From Pelomyxa schiedti (lineage: Eukaryota; Evosea; Pelobiontida; Pelomyxidae), in assembly GCA_020536535.1 (NCBI GenBank), contig JAHLWZ010000954.1:1-38858 (forward strand): a stretch of 38,858 nucleotides of DNA, written 5' to 3'. The notes beneath the pieces are model-generated. The model did not search any database, was not told where the DNA came from, and was given only the letters and a program-made list of their open reading frames with translations. The first letter of the stretch is position 1; each line of letters starts with the position of its first letter. Position numbers and translations under genes: made by a program. Positions 1 to 11,596 of this stretch are shown here, piece by piece.

Positions 1-138
1 CGTTCACCACACGCTGCAGCCCACATCATCAACTCGTTTGGCCTCACAATTGACGAATTCCGTGAGTATGTGACTGCACAGTCCAGACACACCTTTGAAG
101 TTTCTGTCATGTTGTGGCTTGCCATGCCTTTGAGTTAA
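1..138 (+). CDS. 3' end of an unrecognised gene
   Basis: Frame 1 is open from the first base to TAA at 136-138 and gives 45 residues without a start codon, so the gene begins to the left of the window. The peptide reads like ordinary coding sequence (for example the stretch HIINSFGLTIDEFREYV), with a helical, mixed-polarity tail. A GT at 59-60 could be a splice donor, but reading straight through to the TAA needs no intron. I do not recognise the family. It faces the next gene tail to tail across 77 bp. Confidence 0.5.
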   Translation, partial: RSPHAAAHIINSFGLTIDEFREYVTAQSRHTFEVSVMLWLAMPLS

Positions 139-215
139 GTCTCAGTTCTTTAACGTTTCTCCGGTTTTTTTATTCTCAGCCATGCAATACTGGTTTTAAA
201 GGGCTACCTGGTTAA

Positions 216-1601
216 TCACATGGCACCAAGCTCAGAGAGAAGGAAAGAGTAGTGGGGGTCTAGTGAAAATAGATGGCGGCTATTTTCAGTGCTGAAAAAC
301 TGCAAAGTGATGACATGATAACCAGAGGACTCCTCAGTCACATGCAGTTCCCTTCTGGATTCACTCATTTGGAACAGAAGCCCCCCTTCAACAAATGCGT
401 TGTTGGTTGTGCATCCTTGCAAGCATGACATTTCTCTTATTGGTTTTGAGGTGTCATTGATGTCCCACACATCGTATCTGTCTTTGTGCAAACCGAAAAC
501 ACACAATAGTGAGGGGTCCAGTGGTGACACAAAGCGTGGGAGTCTACTGCCTGGAATGTCTGGAGTTTGTTGCATTCTTCCAGTTCCCTCATCAACTATA
601 ACGAGAGAAGCACTTTTATTAGTATTGCGTTCCACCATGGCAAAGGAGTGTGCACCACCTTGTTTGGTCATAACACACCAAGATTGGAAAGGATAAATCA
701 AAAGGTCAAACTTGTGTGTGGTTTCACTCAACACTGCCAATGATTTTGTTGAGAATGTTTTCTCAATGTCCACCAATACATAATTGAAGTTTCCAGATGC
801 ACCAAGGAAGCAAAGCAAGAGGTGGTCTTGACAACTGGTGTCCCAGTGTAGATCTCTCCAAGGATAGTCAACAACTGGAAGTGGCAAAACAATTGGCTCA
901 GTCAACACGACTTGTCCCCTATCGTTAAGTGCCCTTTTCAAAGGAAGTGGAACAACATGCAGCTCTGAGGAGGCAAGGCAGGCAACCCATTTTCCGTTTG
1001 TGTAATACTCTCCTCGAAACCTCCTCCTTTGGCCAATCATCAGTGACGCCCTCTCCCCAGTCACCGTGTCCTGCAGGTAGCAGCCGCCACCCTCCTCGGG
1101 TTCGTTGACCACCACCAAGTAATGCTGGTTGGCCCCAACTATCTTCTCGCCAATCCCCTGCACCCACGACCTCATTTCGTGCGTCAGCGTCAGCAGCACC
1201 GTCGACACCTCGAACGTAACCATCAACGACGGGTACTGGTGCCCAGTCCCGCACACAACACAGAAGAACCTCGAGTGGCCACTCCGCAGCCACTCCCACA
1301 CCAGCCTCACGACCAACATCCCACAATCCCCCCCACCTCCCCAACAGCTACGCGTCGGCGGCGGCGGGGTTGCCTTCCGCAGTTGGCACGCGGCGCCGCA
1401 CCTCGCGTGAGCACCCATTGCCAGGGCAGCTACTTGGTCCCTCATCGCCAGGCCCCCTGCCATCGTGGTGACGGTTGATGGTTGTGCTCGTACTGTTGAC
1501 GACGACGACACGGCCGTCGGCGACGTTGCTGACGCCGGTTCCTCCCTGTGAGGGCTGGGTTCTGTAATACCCCTGGAAACACTTGCACTGTGTGAATCCA
1601 T
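216..1601 (-). CDS. Hypothetical protein, intronless, 461 aa
   Basis: A single open frame runs from ATG at 1601 to the stop at 216 with no need for an intron, which is unusual in this window. The first ~45 residues are Ser/Thr/Pro-rich. A Cys/Gly-rich patch follows (QVAALAMGAHARCGAACQLR, then WGGGGDCGM), and the C-terminal 330 residues are beta-rich with repeating hydrophobic strands and short turns (e.g. HKFDLLIYPFQ, DRYDVWDIND), compatible with a degenerate beta-propeller. No catalytic motif is visible. The QVxALxMGAHxRCG motif reminds me of a large protein family of Pelomyxa-type Archamoebae. That is a recollection, not a search result. A single-exon member of a lineage-expanded family would explain the missing introns. 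Function unknown. Confidence 0.75.
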   Translation of the reverse strand: MDSHSASVSRGITEPSPHREEPASATSPTAVSSSSTVRAQPSTVTTMAGGLAMRDQVAALAMGAHARCGAACQLRKATPPPPTRSCWGGGGDCGMLVVRLVWEWLRSGHSRFFCVVCGTGHQYPSLMVTFEVSTVLLTLTHEMRSWVQGIGEKIVGANQHYLVVVNEPEEGGGCYLQDTVTGERASLMIGQRRRFRGEYYTNGKWVACLASSELHVVPLPLKRALNDRGQVVLTEPIVLPLPVVDYPWRDLHWDTSCQDHLLLCFLGASGNFNYVLVDIEKTFSTKSLAVLSETTHKFDLLIYPFQSWCVMTKQGGAHSFAMVERNTNKSASLVIVDEGTGRMQQTPDIPGSRLPRFVSPLDPSLLCVFGLHKDRYDVWDINDTSKPIREMSCLQGCTTNNAFVEGGLLFQMSESRRELHVTEESSGYHVITLQFFSTENSRHLFSLDPHYSFLLSELGAM

Positions 1602-2217
1602 GGTTATTTGGCAGAGATAATCCCAGTGATGAGAGGACTAACAAACGAAATAATAAGATTTTTCTGTAGCAAGCCTCGGAGCCAATCCACATTAACTACC
1701 AAGAATTCTCTACACAACTGGATATTCCTCCACTTGTACATTACCTCCTTCTACTCCATCAATAATTGTGGAACTTAGAAACTGGCTGTAGAGTGAAGGA
1801 GCAAATAAACTTTAAACTTTCAGACTTTTTTTTGCCTGATTGGTCAATGAGCTTGTATCTCCCTTGCAGCACCATGTTGCTGCCTCAAAAACACCACCAC
1901 TGCATTCCCCACTCGTTTCTGCCCCTCCCTGCACCACCTTGCCCTCCTTGCAGTACTTACTTGGGGCCCACACAAAAGTGGCTTTGCACACTTTTGTGTT
2001 GTTACCTGTTTGCCTAGATGTAGTGTAGCACCTGTTTTGCTTCACAATTCACAATTCCTTTATGCTGGGTCTCCCTAGTACCTGGCAAACACCACCTGGA
2101 AAGCAAATTATGGGATTATGTGTTTGAGTGGCTGGGATTGTGACTGTGGAGTGAATGAGTTTTGGTTTTTCCCCTTCCAAAATGGTCAAATTCCTCCTTT
2201 TCTTTTATGAGTTGCAA
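1602..2217. other. Intergenic spacer, 616 bp
   Basis: The stretch between the start of the intronless gene (1601) and the stop of the RRM gene (2218), both on the minus strand. It must hold the 3' UTR of the upstream gene and the promoter of the downstream one. Short open frames exist on both strands, but none shows domain, codon or splice support. I see no RNA gene or repeat. Confidence 0.5.
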
Positions 2218-3877
2218 TCACTCAGAACCATTAACAGAGGGTACTGTGGTATTGTACTCTTCACTGGTATCAGAGTCAGAATCTGATTCAGAACTTGACT
2301 CCTGGAGAACAACTGTGGAGTTAGAACCGTTCTGTGTTTGTGGGGAATTTTGGACAGTGTGAACCAATTCTGTGGGGTGTTCTGTGCTTTCTGGCTGCTC
2401 TGATTGTGATGTGTTGTTTTGTTCAAGAGTGGGCGCTGGAATCCAGAGGTTTCCCTCTGTGTTGAGCACAGCTTTGGCTTGCTTGTTCTTCTTGGCCTTC
2501 CTGCCCTTCTTTGGCTTCTTTTCTTTTTTGCCTATTTTGCGCTTCACCAGTAGGTCTGCAATGTATTGTGGCTCTTGCCCAAGTAATATGCACAAGTCCA
2601 AATATGTTACATTTGGGTATTTGGGAACTTTTGTGGAAGTTGGTGATTTTCTTTCACACAAACAAGGTAGAGAAATGGATGAAGCCCATTCAAGCAAGCA
2701 GGGGTCTTCCTTGTAATTTATCAATACCAGGGCACTTGGAACGATGTTATCTTCGTAAAACGATCTCAGAAGCCGAAAAACTTCGGCAGAAACCCGTCGG
2801 ACACATCCTAGTTGACGCTTGCAGCGAGAAACCTAGTTACTTGTGAGTAGTAACTTGAGCCGAATACTGTGAACAACCTGTAACCACTGTTCCGCGTACT
2901 TGAAAGTTTGTTGGGTGGCCTCACTGATGTGCTGCATAAATATTTTGCAGTTGACAGAAGTTGTGGGCTGGGAAGTTACGGTACTAATGCTACTGAATAA
3001 TGCACTTTGTACAGCAAGTAAATGACCCAAATTGGCCTCAATGGAGTGACCAAAAAGGTTATTGACCAGGCTCACGTCACTATAGTCACACCAAAGTACA
3101 AGAGGTGCGCTCTGTATTCGAGGTGGGTGTGCCGGCTTTGTGACTGCAGATAGAGGGAATGAAACTGGTACTTGTACTTGTGGTGGATGTGCCAGTTCCA
3201 CCTGGTGATATCTTGGTAGAGACTGCAGTGTTTCTGTGCTGCAGCCTGAAGATGAAGCAGCGCTAGTCTCTAAATTCAACGCTGAAACTGTTGCCTGTGT
3301 AATTCGATTCGAGAAAGGTAAATATATACTGGTGTCCAATGGGCTTGATAACACTGATGATGGTGGTGTAACTGGCAGACCAGGGGGAGGAGGGTTCAAG
3401 TTCACCACAAACCTCTGTGGGGTACTTTCTGCTTTGGGTGGTTTTTTTTGTTTTGGAGGTTTTGATTTTGTTAGAGTCACTGCTGCAACTGGGGATGACA
3501 ATGAGGTCGTCGATGACGTAATTTGCTCTGGTTGCTCCTGAAGCATTTGTTTTTGTTGGCATTTCTTCGGTTGTGGTGGGTCCTCAGGAGGGAGTGCAAT
3601 TGTGCACTTCTTGTCACCCAGGTGGATTGGAGAGCTGGCGATCGCCCTTTGCGCTGATTCTTGTTCTTCAAACACCACATAGGCGCGGTGTGGCTTCATT
3701 TTGATGGGTCTTTTCTCCAGTAGGGGTCCGAACTGCTGCATGGCACCCCGCAACATCTCTTCGGTGATTTTGAGACCGATGTTCCCCACCACCACAGCCT
3801 GGCAACAGAGATCATAAACTGTTGGGGATGGAAAAAAGAAAACAGCACACCCGCGGCCCAGGCTTGACCTTTGGCAT
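2218..3877 (-). CDS. RRM-domain RNA-binding protein, ~520 aa, 3 exons
   Basis: Exons: 3877-3851, 3798-2878 and 2832-2218; introns of 52 and 45 bp; all joins keep phase 0. The start MPKVKPGPR splices directly into an RNA recognition motif at residues ~10-80: the RNP2-like strand AVVVGNIGL, the acidic helix TEEMLRGAMQQFG and the RNP1-like strand RAYVVFEEQESAQRAI. A Pro/Ser/Lys-rich middle region follows (~90-250), then a helical region of ~180 residues (from ISEATQQTFKYAEQWLQ into VSRCKRQLG) and a Lys-rich, then Asp/Ser-rich tail (SESDSDSDTSEE), typical of nuclear RNA-binding proteins. The second intron contains an in-frame TAG at 2835-2833, so without splicing the gene looks like two separate genes. 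RNA binding is supported; the specific pathway is not. Confidence 0.75.
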
Positions 3878-3933
3878 CCCAAAAGAAAACAAGGTTTTTT
3901 TTGTTTCTTTCTCATAAAGCTCAAGGTGTTTCC

Positions 3934-6900
3934 TCAGGGCGAAGAGGCGTCAATTGTGATGGACCCAAGTTGCACTTCGGATCCTGCACTGAGGTTGGTA
4001 ATTCTAGTTGCTCTCAGTGCGGTCTCCTGCCCACGCCAATACACCCTCATCACAGCAGTGACACCATGCTGCTCGCTAGCAAAACTGGAGCACACACGGC
4101 ACACCACATTGTACACGCCCGGCGATCCCACTGCCGGCAGGACAAAGTTCTCAGGTCCGTAGGCCTCAAAGTCCCGTGTCAGGAATCCGCCCCCAGACTT
4201 GGTCCAATTACAGAACGGGCCGCATCTACCTCCCCCAGGAAGAACGACGACGAGGTCGAGATCGGTCTTGTCGCTGTTCCACTGCAACGTGATTCGCAGA
4301 AGAGGGGGGTTTGCTGGGCACTGGCCAGAGTGCTCCGATGATGCTCCCCAGGTGTCAAAAAGGGCCGAGATCTCTATTTGCTCGAATCTGTTGTCATCCC
4401 ACACTGAGTCATATGGACCTTTTGTTGTGTTGTTGTCAGTGACGACGCTGTAGCACGAGAGGGCTCTGGGTGAGTCTCCAATGTGAAAAAGCAAAATTCT
4501 GCCGAGGTCTATGTGACTCTGGGGCTCATGTGGGCAGATTCTGAGAATTCTTTCATATAGGTGAAGTGCTGTTGTGGTTTGGTTTTTGTTGGGTTTGTGG
4601 TAGGGTTAGGGGAGGGAAATTTAACAACCTTCTTTGAAGTGTTGCCACTCCTCCAGTTTGTAAGCTACCATCCTCATTACTTGGGCATCCTCAAAAGTGA
4701 TTTCCAGAGCAGAAGTCAATATGGAAACAGCATAATCAGGGTCACTTGAAAAATGTGCACTGGCTGCATCAAAAAGGTCTCCTGCACTGGAATAGTGTAA
4801 TACTGGCTGCACAGTAGTAGAAGGCGGACAGTAGGTCATCTTGAAGTTGCGTTGCGGGAGAGAGATAGCATTTGCAGGTTGTGACGATGTTGCGGATATT
4901 ATTGGACTTGCTGTACTGGGTGGTGTAGACTGTCTTGATTCTTTTGGTTCTTCAGCTGTAGCGTCACTTTGTGGACTGGAGAGATAAGCAGGGGGCACAG
5001 AAAAGGCAACTGCACGCCAGACTTCCAATGCTTGTGCTTTGTGTTTGGTTGAACTCGTTTCAACATAGTGGGCACTTCTATTCCAGGCTTCCATACGAGC
5101 ATTTAGAGTCCAACTATCGTGTTGAAAGCCCGTAAAATCGGAGTGCAGATCACATTTATTTCCCACTAAAATCTTCTGGCAATTTATGTGTGAGACGGAG
5201 CCCAAACAGTGGATAGCATGGGTATAAGTATCGGGTCTTGTAACATCAAAGACAGCCACAATGGAAGTTGGGACACCTGTCATTCCATGCTGTAATTCCT
5301 CAGAAAAAAGATGGTCAGTGAGATGGACCAATAGGGCCACTGAATTGGCCGTTTCTTGGTCGACGTATTTCCAGAATTTCATTGTATCCCCTAATGGAGT
5401 TCCTGGTGCTGGCCTTTGCCGAACAAGAAGTGAAAGAAGAGTCCTCTTTCCAACACCTTTGGCCCCCATCAGTAAAATAGTTTTTGGAACGTAACCAGTT
5501 TCGCTAGAAGTGACCTCTCGTTTGTTGAAAGAACTTTTTTTTCTCAGAGACAATCAGAACGCACATTTATCTTACCTCATCCTTTTTGAAAGCTTTTTGG
5601 CTAGGTTTGTTACATCAATGGAGCTCTTATCGAGTTGCTTAGCGAAGGAAGTTTTTCCCACTCCACTATCACCTACAATAGTCATAAAAGGGAGAGGAAA
5701 AACAATCGTAGAAAAGAACAACCAATAATAACAGCCTTGAACAAGCTAGCTTCACTGACCTGGAGAAATCTTTGATATGATTAGAGAAGTTCATGGAGCA
5801 GAAACTCTACTTCTCTAGATTTAAAGAAAGGCTAGGTCTTTCTTAGTGAATTGAAGGGAAGAGTAAATTACGTACAGTTGCACATAGAGTAATTGTAAAG
5901 CAAAATGTGTATCATATTGTTTACAGGAAATTTCACAAAAGGGAGCACCAATTCTGCGAGCAAGGTCATTTCCTTCTTCCGTAGTAACCTTTTTCGATTC
6001 TGTTTAAAATAAAAAGAGAGAGGGTGCTACCATTCTATTAGTTTCCAGGTCCCTCTTATTTCCAACGAGCACAACTCCGACAGACTCACAATTATTAACC
6101 ATCTCTTCTATCCAATGCTGTAAATTGTCGAACGTCTTCCGATTGCTGATATCTTTCCAGAGTTAGTAAAAACTAAAAGAAAATTAGTACCATATACTAG
6201 GAGAACGACATCGGTATTCCGCCAGAAGATACGAGATAGGGACATGAACCTTTCTTGCCCACCTACACAATTGCATTTAGTTGGAAAAAGTATACAGAGG
6301 AAAGTGCCTGGTTCCCATAGTTGAAGTCTACCTAGCTTATCTTCAACCTTGGTTACATACATAGTCAAATATAGCTGTGTAATTATTTTTTTTAACCTTA
6401 TATTCACACTGGTGGAAATCGGCACCTATTGTGGCCTTATACTGGTGTGAGAAACACCTAGGACCCCCATGAGCTATAATTATTGCATCTTCGGTAAGTA
6501 GTTTCACTTCATCATCAGAGAATGGACCTCCTGTAAAACCCTCAATATGCTTAGGAATTTCAGTTTCAGTATTTGGTTCTGTGTCTTTCATTGTAGTCGT
6601 TGATCCTCTTGACTCAGGAGTGGCAATGGTTCCATCAGCAATTCCCGAAGGACATAGTCCCAAAGTAATTTTTGGAGACTCTGTGCTAAGCCCCTTAAGA
6701 ACCACCTGAGGAGTGGGGTGTTTTCGGAAGGAAGCACTTTCTTTTGTGAGTTCCCATGAAGGGCCATACTGAGTGGTATCTCTTTGATTATCAGGAGTTA
6801 TGGGTTTTTCTAGTTGAGGTTTGGGGGCTTCTATTTGTTTAACTACTGCTTTTGGAACAGTGCCCTCTTTAAGAGCTCTCAAGCGTTGCACTAAGTCATC

Positions 6901-9641
6901 TTCAGCTGGCATGGATGTAAGTTGCACTGTGCCACACACGCACTGGGTGCTCAAATCCAGGCCGTGCTCATCGCATATTTGTTGCAGCAGATCATCTACA
7001 GACTCTTCTTCTTCTTCGTGTTCGGCCATTGCGTTAGCAACTACTAGTGGTGATGAAACGTCACCACTAGGGGAGAATTTCTGTAGAAGTTGAAACAGCA
7101 ATGTTGGGTATTCTGAGTTGGAGGTATCAAGACTTGAGAGTGAATGTGCGTTTTCTGAGTCCAACTTAACTGAAGGTAAAAGTTGTTGTGCTTTAAGGCA
7201 AACCACCTTTTCTCTCCTTTGCTTAAGAATCTCATGTGCGAGAACAGTGGCATCTTGCATTTTTCCTTCAGAAATGCATTTCTTTAATTTAAGACGCGTT
7301 TTTTTTTGGTTTCTCTCAATTGACATCAATGTCCTTGACAGAGATCTCTGCAGTGATTTTGTTATAAACTTGGCTTCAAAATCAGAAGGGAGAGACTTCA
7401 CTATCAGCACCGGTTCCAGCAACTGGTTATCTTCTAATGAGTCTCCTTTCATAGTCAGCAAGTTGTGGCGTTGCTTTGAGAGTGGGTTTGGGTGTGGCAT
7501 CATTATATCTTGGACCACCCTTGCCCAGACTTCGCATATTGCCAGTTTTCGGTTATGCTTTTTTTGATGGCGTAATGCTTCGTTCTGGTCCAAAAGCAAG
7601 TGATAGTTTGTGAATAATTCGGATAGGTGGAGAGGAGGTTCCACACGGTGTCTCAAAAACTGATCAACAGTGTGTAGAATCACAAAACTTGTGTGTGATG
7701 TAGCAATGTTATACTGCTTACTGACAGACATAATTTCTTTGGAAACATCTGCTCCTAGCTCCTCTTGCAGTAGCAAGTTTTTCAGTTTGAGTTGTGCCCA
7801 GAGTTGGGGAACGAGACTTTGGGAACGAATTTCATGAGGTACGTCATATGTCCGTTGTACTTCCTCCATGGCACCAGGAAGCACGAAACTCAGAGTAATT
7901 GTGGTCAGTGAGGCACACAACCCCTGGGGCAAGTGGGCAAGCCACTCTAGTTTTCCGTTTGGGGGGATTTTTGTTTTCTTTGGGAAGTCATCATCAAGGA
8001 TATGCTGAAGGTGCTGAGAGATGCCAGCAAATGCAACTCCAAGACCAAGAATGACCCTCACGATCGCCAAACAGCTGGTATTTTGTGTGATAGGGAAAAA
8101 TTGACCACCAGTTGAATCTGCCAAAGCCGATAGCACAGTGGAATTGCAGACTGGAGAGGAGCTGAATGTAAAAAATGGAATACTGGGTCTACAAACTGGG
8201 AGATTTGTGGGGCCCATTGTTGAGAAACCATCTGAGAACAGTAAATATATATCCACATCAGATGTGGTGTCCATGCTGGTGATTGACGAAAAATCAGTTC
8301 CTCCCATGTACTCTGTGGCTTCAATGTTTGCCTTCATGTTCCCCCATTCTGACATGCAGAAAGTGCCTGCCCTTTTACATGAGCCCCTGGAAAAGAAATA
8401 AAGAAGCACTTGAATTGGGTTTAGAGCCTCAACGAGTTCTCCTAAAAGTCTCACCTCCTTTCACATGTATAAGATACCTCTTAGCTGGATTTTGGAATAT
8501 ACCTGTTCTTTATTGTAACAACCGTGACTATAAGAAGAATCCCACAGAACAACAATAGACAATGGATGCTTTGTGGGAGGAGTAGCAGTCGTTGGTGGTG
8601 ATGGATCCCGAAGGAAAAGGAACAATTCTGAGTCAACATCAGACGTCTTTCCAATTACCACAGTGGGCTCTGTGACATAAGACTGGGGCACTGGAATCTC
8701 AATAGAGAGCAAGGAGCTGCGATCATGAAATGTGACAGTGTGCCCTGTTGAGCAGAGCCTGAAGATATCCAATTCCGCAGAGTTGCACTCAAAGGTTGGC
8801 ATCGCTTCATTACAAGAGATACCATGAAAACTAACAATAGGAACGTGATTCCTGTATCCCTGCACAGTCAAAGAAAGTTCAAGATTCTTGAGGACCATTG
8901 TTTCTATTGACAATGGAAGGGGTATTTCCACAAGGAGGTTACAGCTTCCACTGTCAATTTTACAAATATAAGTTATTGAAACCTGTCTTGTACAACCAGG
9001 ATTAAATGGATGTCTTGTGAGGGTAAACAAAAAAAAGTATTCTGGAAGAGAGTGTACATTTTAATGTTGTACAAGTTTCCACCAGACACATTCTGGAGGA
9101 CACTGGAATCCTTCCCCTCTCTTGCTTCAGTCTCAAATGCAACTTTCGCCTTTCTTGGGGGTAAAAGCTGACAAAGGAAAAAAATCTGTGTACTTTTTCT
9201 TTCGTACATAAAACAGCATCAAGCATGGTGCCATCTGGCAGATCAACGGCATATCCACAAACAGATGAACCTAGAAATTTCCCAGCATATAGTGTTACTT
9301 TCATACTTCCAATATCACACATAAAGCTGCCCCAATTGCACTATAGTTGCTAATATCACGCATAAATATCTATCTACTCAACTTAACCCACTTCGCCTCC
9401 CATAATTCCCACACCCTGCAGCCCCAAACACACCCTCCGGCAGCGGAAACATCGCCTCGCCGGTCCAGTCCCCAGACGACGCCGATTTCTCAGAAGAGGG
9501 CGCCTCCGATGGGTTGTGGGAAAACTCGCACGAGATTTGCACTCGTGACATGCCAACAGCAACATCCACAAACGCAGTTGCTTTCACCTTGGTAGCAGCG
9601 AAAATTCGCCCACAGCACACAACAGACATTACGCTCTCCAT
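3934..9641 (-). CDS. VIT-vWA-CHMP1-like-GTPase-TPR-DUF2135 multidomain protein, ~1681 aa
   Basis: Thirteen exons, all in phase: 9641-9415, 9326-9215, 9167-9083, 9041-8503, 8454-6397, 6347-6308, 6262-6191, 6152-6031, 5988-5872, 5759-5723, 5672-5576, 5533-4629, 4568-3934 (5046 nt). Order: VIT domain (~1-300), vWA (~301-480) with a complete MIDAS set (DSSYS, GGT, FSDG), and the helical tail usual in VIT-vWA proteins (QYNIATSHTSFVILH). Then an ESCRT-III CHMP1-like segment (~675-852), a Rab-like domain without P-loop (~970-1124), an orphan P-loop (~1136-1145), a third GTPase module (~1170-1345), TPR-like helices, and a DUF2135/YfaP-like beta domain to the end. VIT-vWA plus TPR plus DUF2135 is a known layout; the CHMP1 and GTPase parts sit between these. 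The CHMP1 part lies inside one uninterrupted exon with the vWA, so that fusion does not depend on intron calls. A cytoplasmic membrane-remodelling adaptor is an inference. Confidence 0.85.
5002..5759 (-). other. Orphan P-loop followed by a third GTPase module
   Basis: Exons 5759-5723 and 5672-5576 encode AVIIGDSGVGKTSFAKQLD, a perfect Walker A strand, with no G2-G5 after it. About 45 residues later exon 5533-4629 opens another: TILLMGAKGVGKRTLL. This third unit has G4 (VGNKCDL) and G5 (ETSSTK), but no DxxG at the expected G3 position. Read in order, the array is G2-G3-G4-G5-G1-G1-G4-G5. Confidence 0.7.
5872..6510 (-). other. Rab-like GTPase domain lacking a P-loop
   Basis: Spread over five exons. 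It has a Rab7-like switch I (FSHQYKATIGADF), a G3 in altered form (LQLWEPGGQERF where Rabs have WDTAGQERF), switch II (MSLSRIFWRNTDVVLLVY), G4 (VGNKRDL), the EEGNDLARRIGAPF helix and G5 (CEISCK). The segment before switch I (LLTEDAIIIAHGGPR) has no GxxxxGK[ST], so this copy should not bind nucleotide in the normal way unless a P-loop is supplied from elsewhere in the protein. Confidence 0.75.
6862..7395 (-). other. ESCRT-III (CHMP1/Did2-like) domain within the VIT-vWA protein
   Basis: Residues ~675-852 of the multidomain protein. It opens with FEAKFITKSLQ and a basic helix (KTRLKLKKCISEGKMQDA...AHEILKQRREKV), matching the ESCRT-III alpha1-alpha2 hairpin. It ends with an acidic segment VDDLLQQICDEHGLDLS and then DDLVQRLRALKEG, which fits the MIM1 motif (acidic-x-x-L-x-x-R-L-x-x-L-K) read by MIT domains such as those of Vps4 or IST1. 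CHMP1 proteins are ~190-200 aa; this one is ~178, with the alpha3-alpha4 part shortened. All of it lies in the same exon as the vWA domain. Confidence 0.75.
7978..8565 (-). other. vWA domain of the VIT-vWA-CHMP1-GTPase protein
   Basis: The domain crosses a 48-bp intron (8502-8455). It begins with the strand SIVVLWDSSYSHG carrying D-x-S-x-S, continues with the helix RLLGELVEALNPIQV, then YMGGTDFSS (MIDAS Thr) and DIYLLFSDGFS (MIDAS Asp). All metal-site residues are present, so metal-dependent ligand binding is likely retained. Confidence 0.85.
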
Positions 9642-9708
9642 GGCTTTTCACGAAGCCAAAAAAAAACGGATTCCGTGAACAGGAGGAAGTTTTGATGAGT
9701 TTGGTTTA

Positions 9709-11458
<1,750 letters not shown>

Positions 11459-11596
11459 TAAAAAACCAGCACCGGCTATCTCCCTCCTCGCCTCTCGTCA
11501 CCGTACTTCGTGTTTTTGAGAAAATAAAAAACGGTCCCATCAAAGACGAAAAGAGAAAAAGAATCTGCCGTTTAAACAAAGGAAAGAAAGGTGTTG
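11459..11596. promoter_or_regulatory. Probable divergent promoter, 138 bp
   Basis: The full distance between the ATG of the ADP-ribosylarginine hydrolase (minus strand) and that of the CH-vWA gene (plus strand). Both transcripts must start within it. No clear core element was identified. Confidence 0.4.

Noticed and set aside
2218-2724. A separate small Lys/Ser-rich protein
   Set aside because: Its frame lacks an ATG and continues upstream as coding sequence to an acceptor at 2833 that joins the RRM protein in phase 0.
4621-6425. Treating the Rab-like pieces as an independent small-GTPase gene
   Set aside because: No start codon or P-loop precedes the switch I exon, which is one continuous exon with the CHMP1-like and vWA parts. 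The 3' end likewise splices in phase into the TPR/DUF2135 exon.
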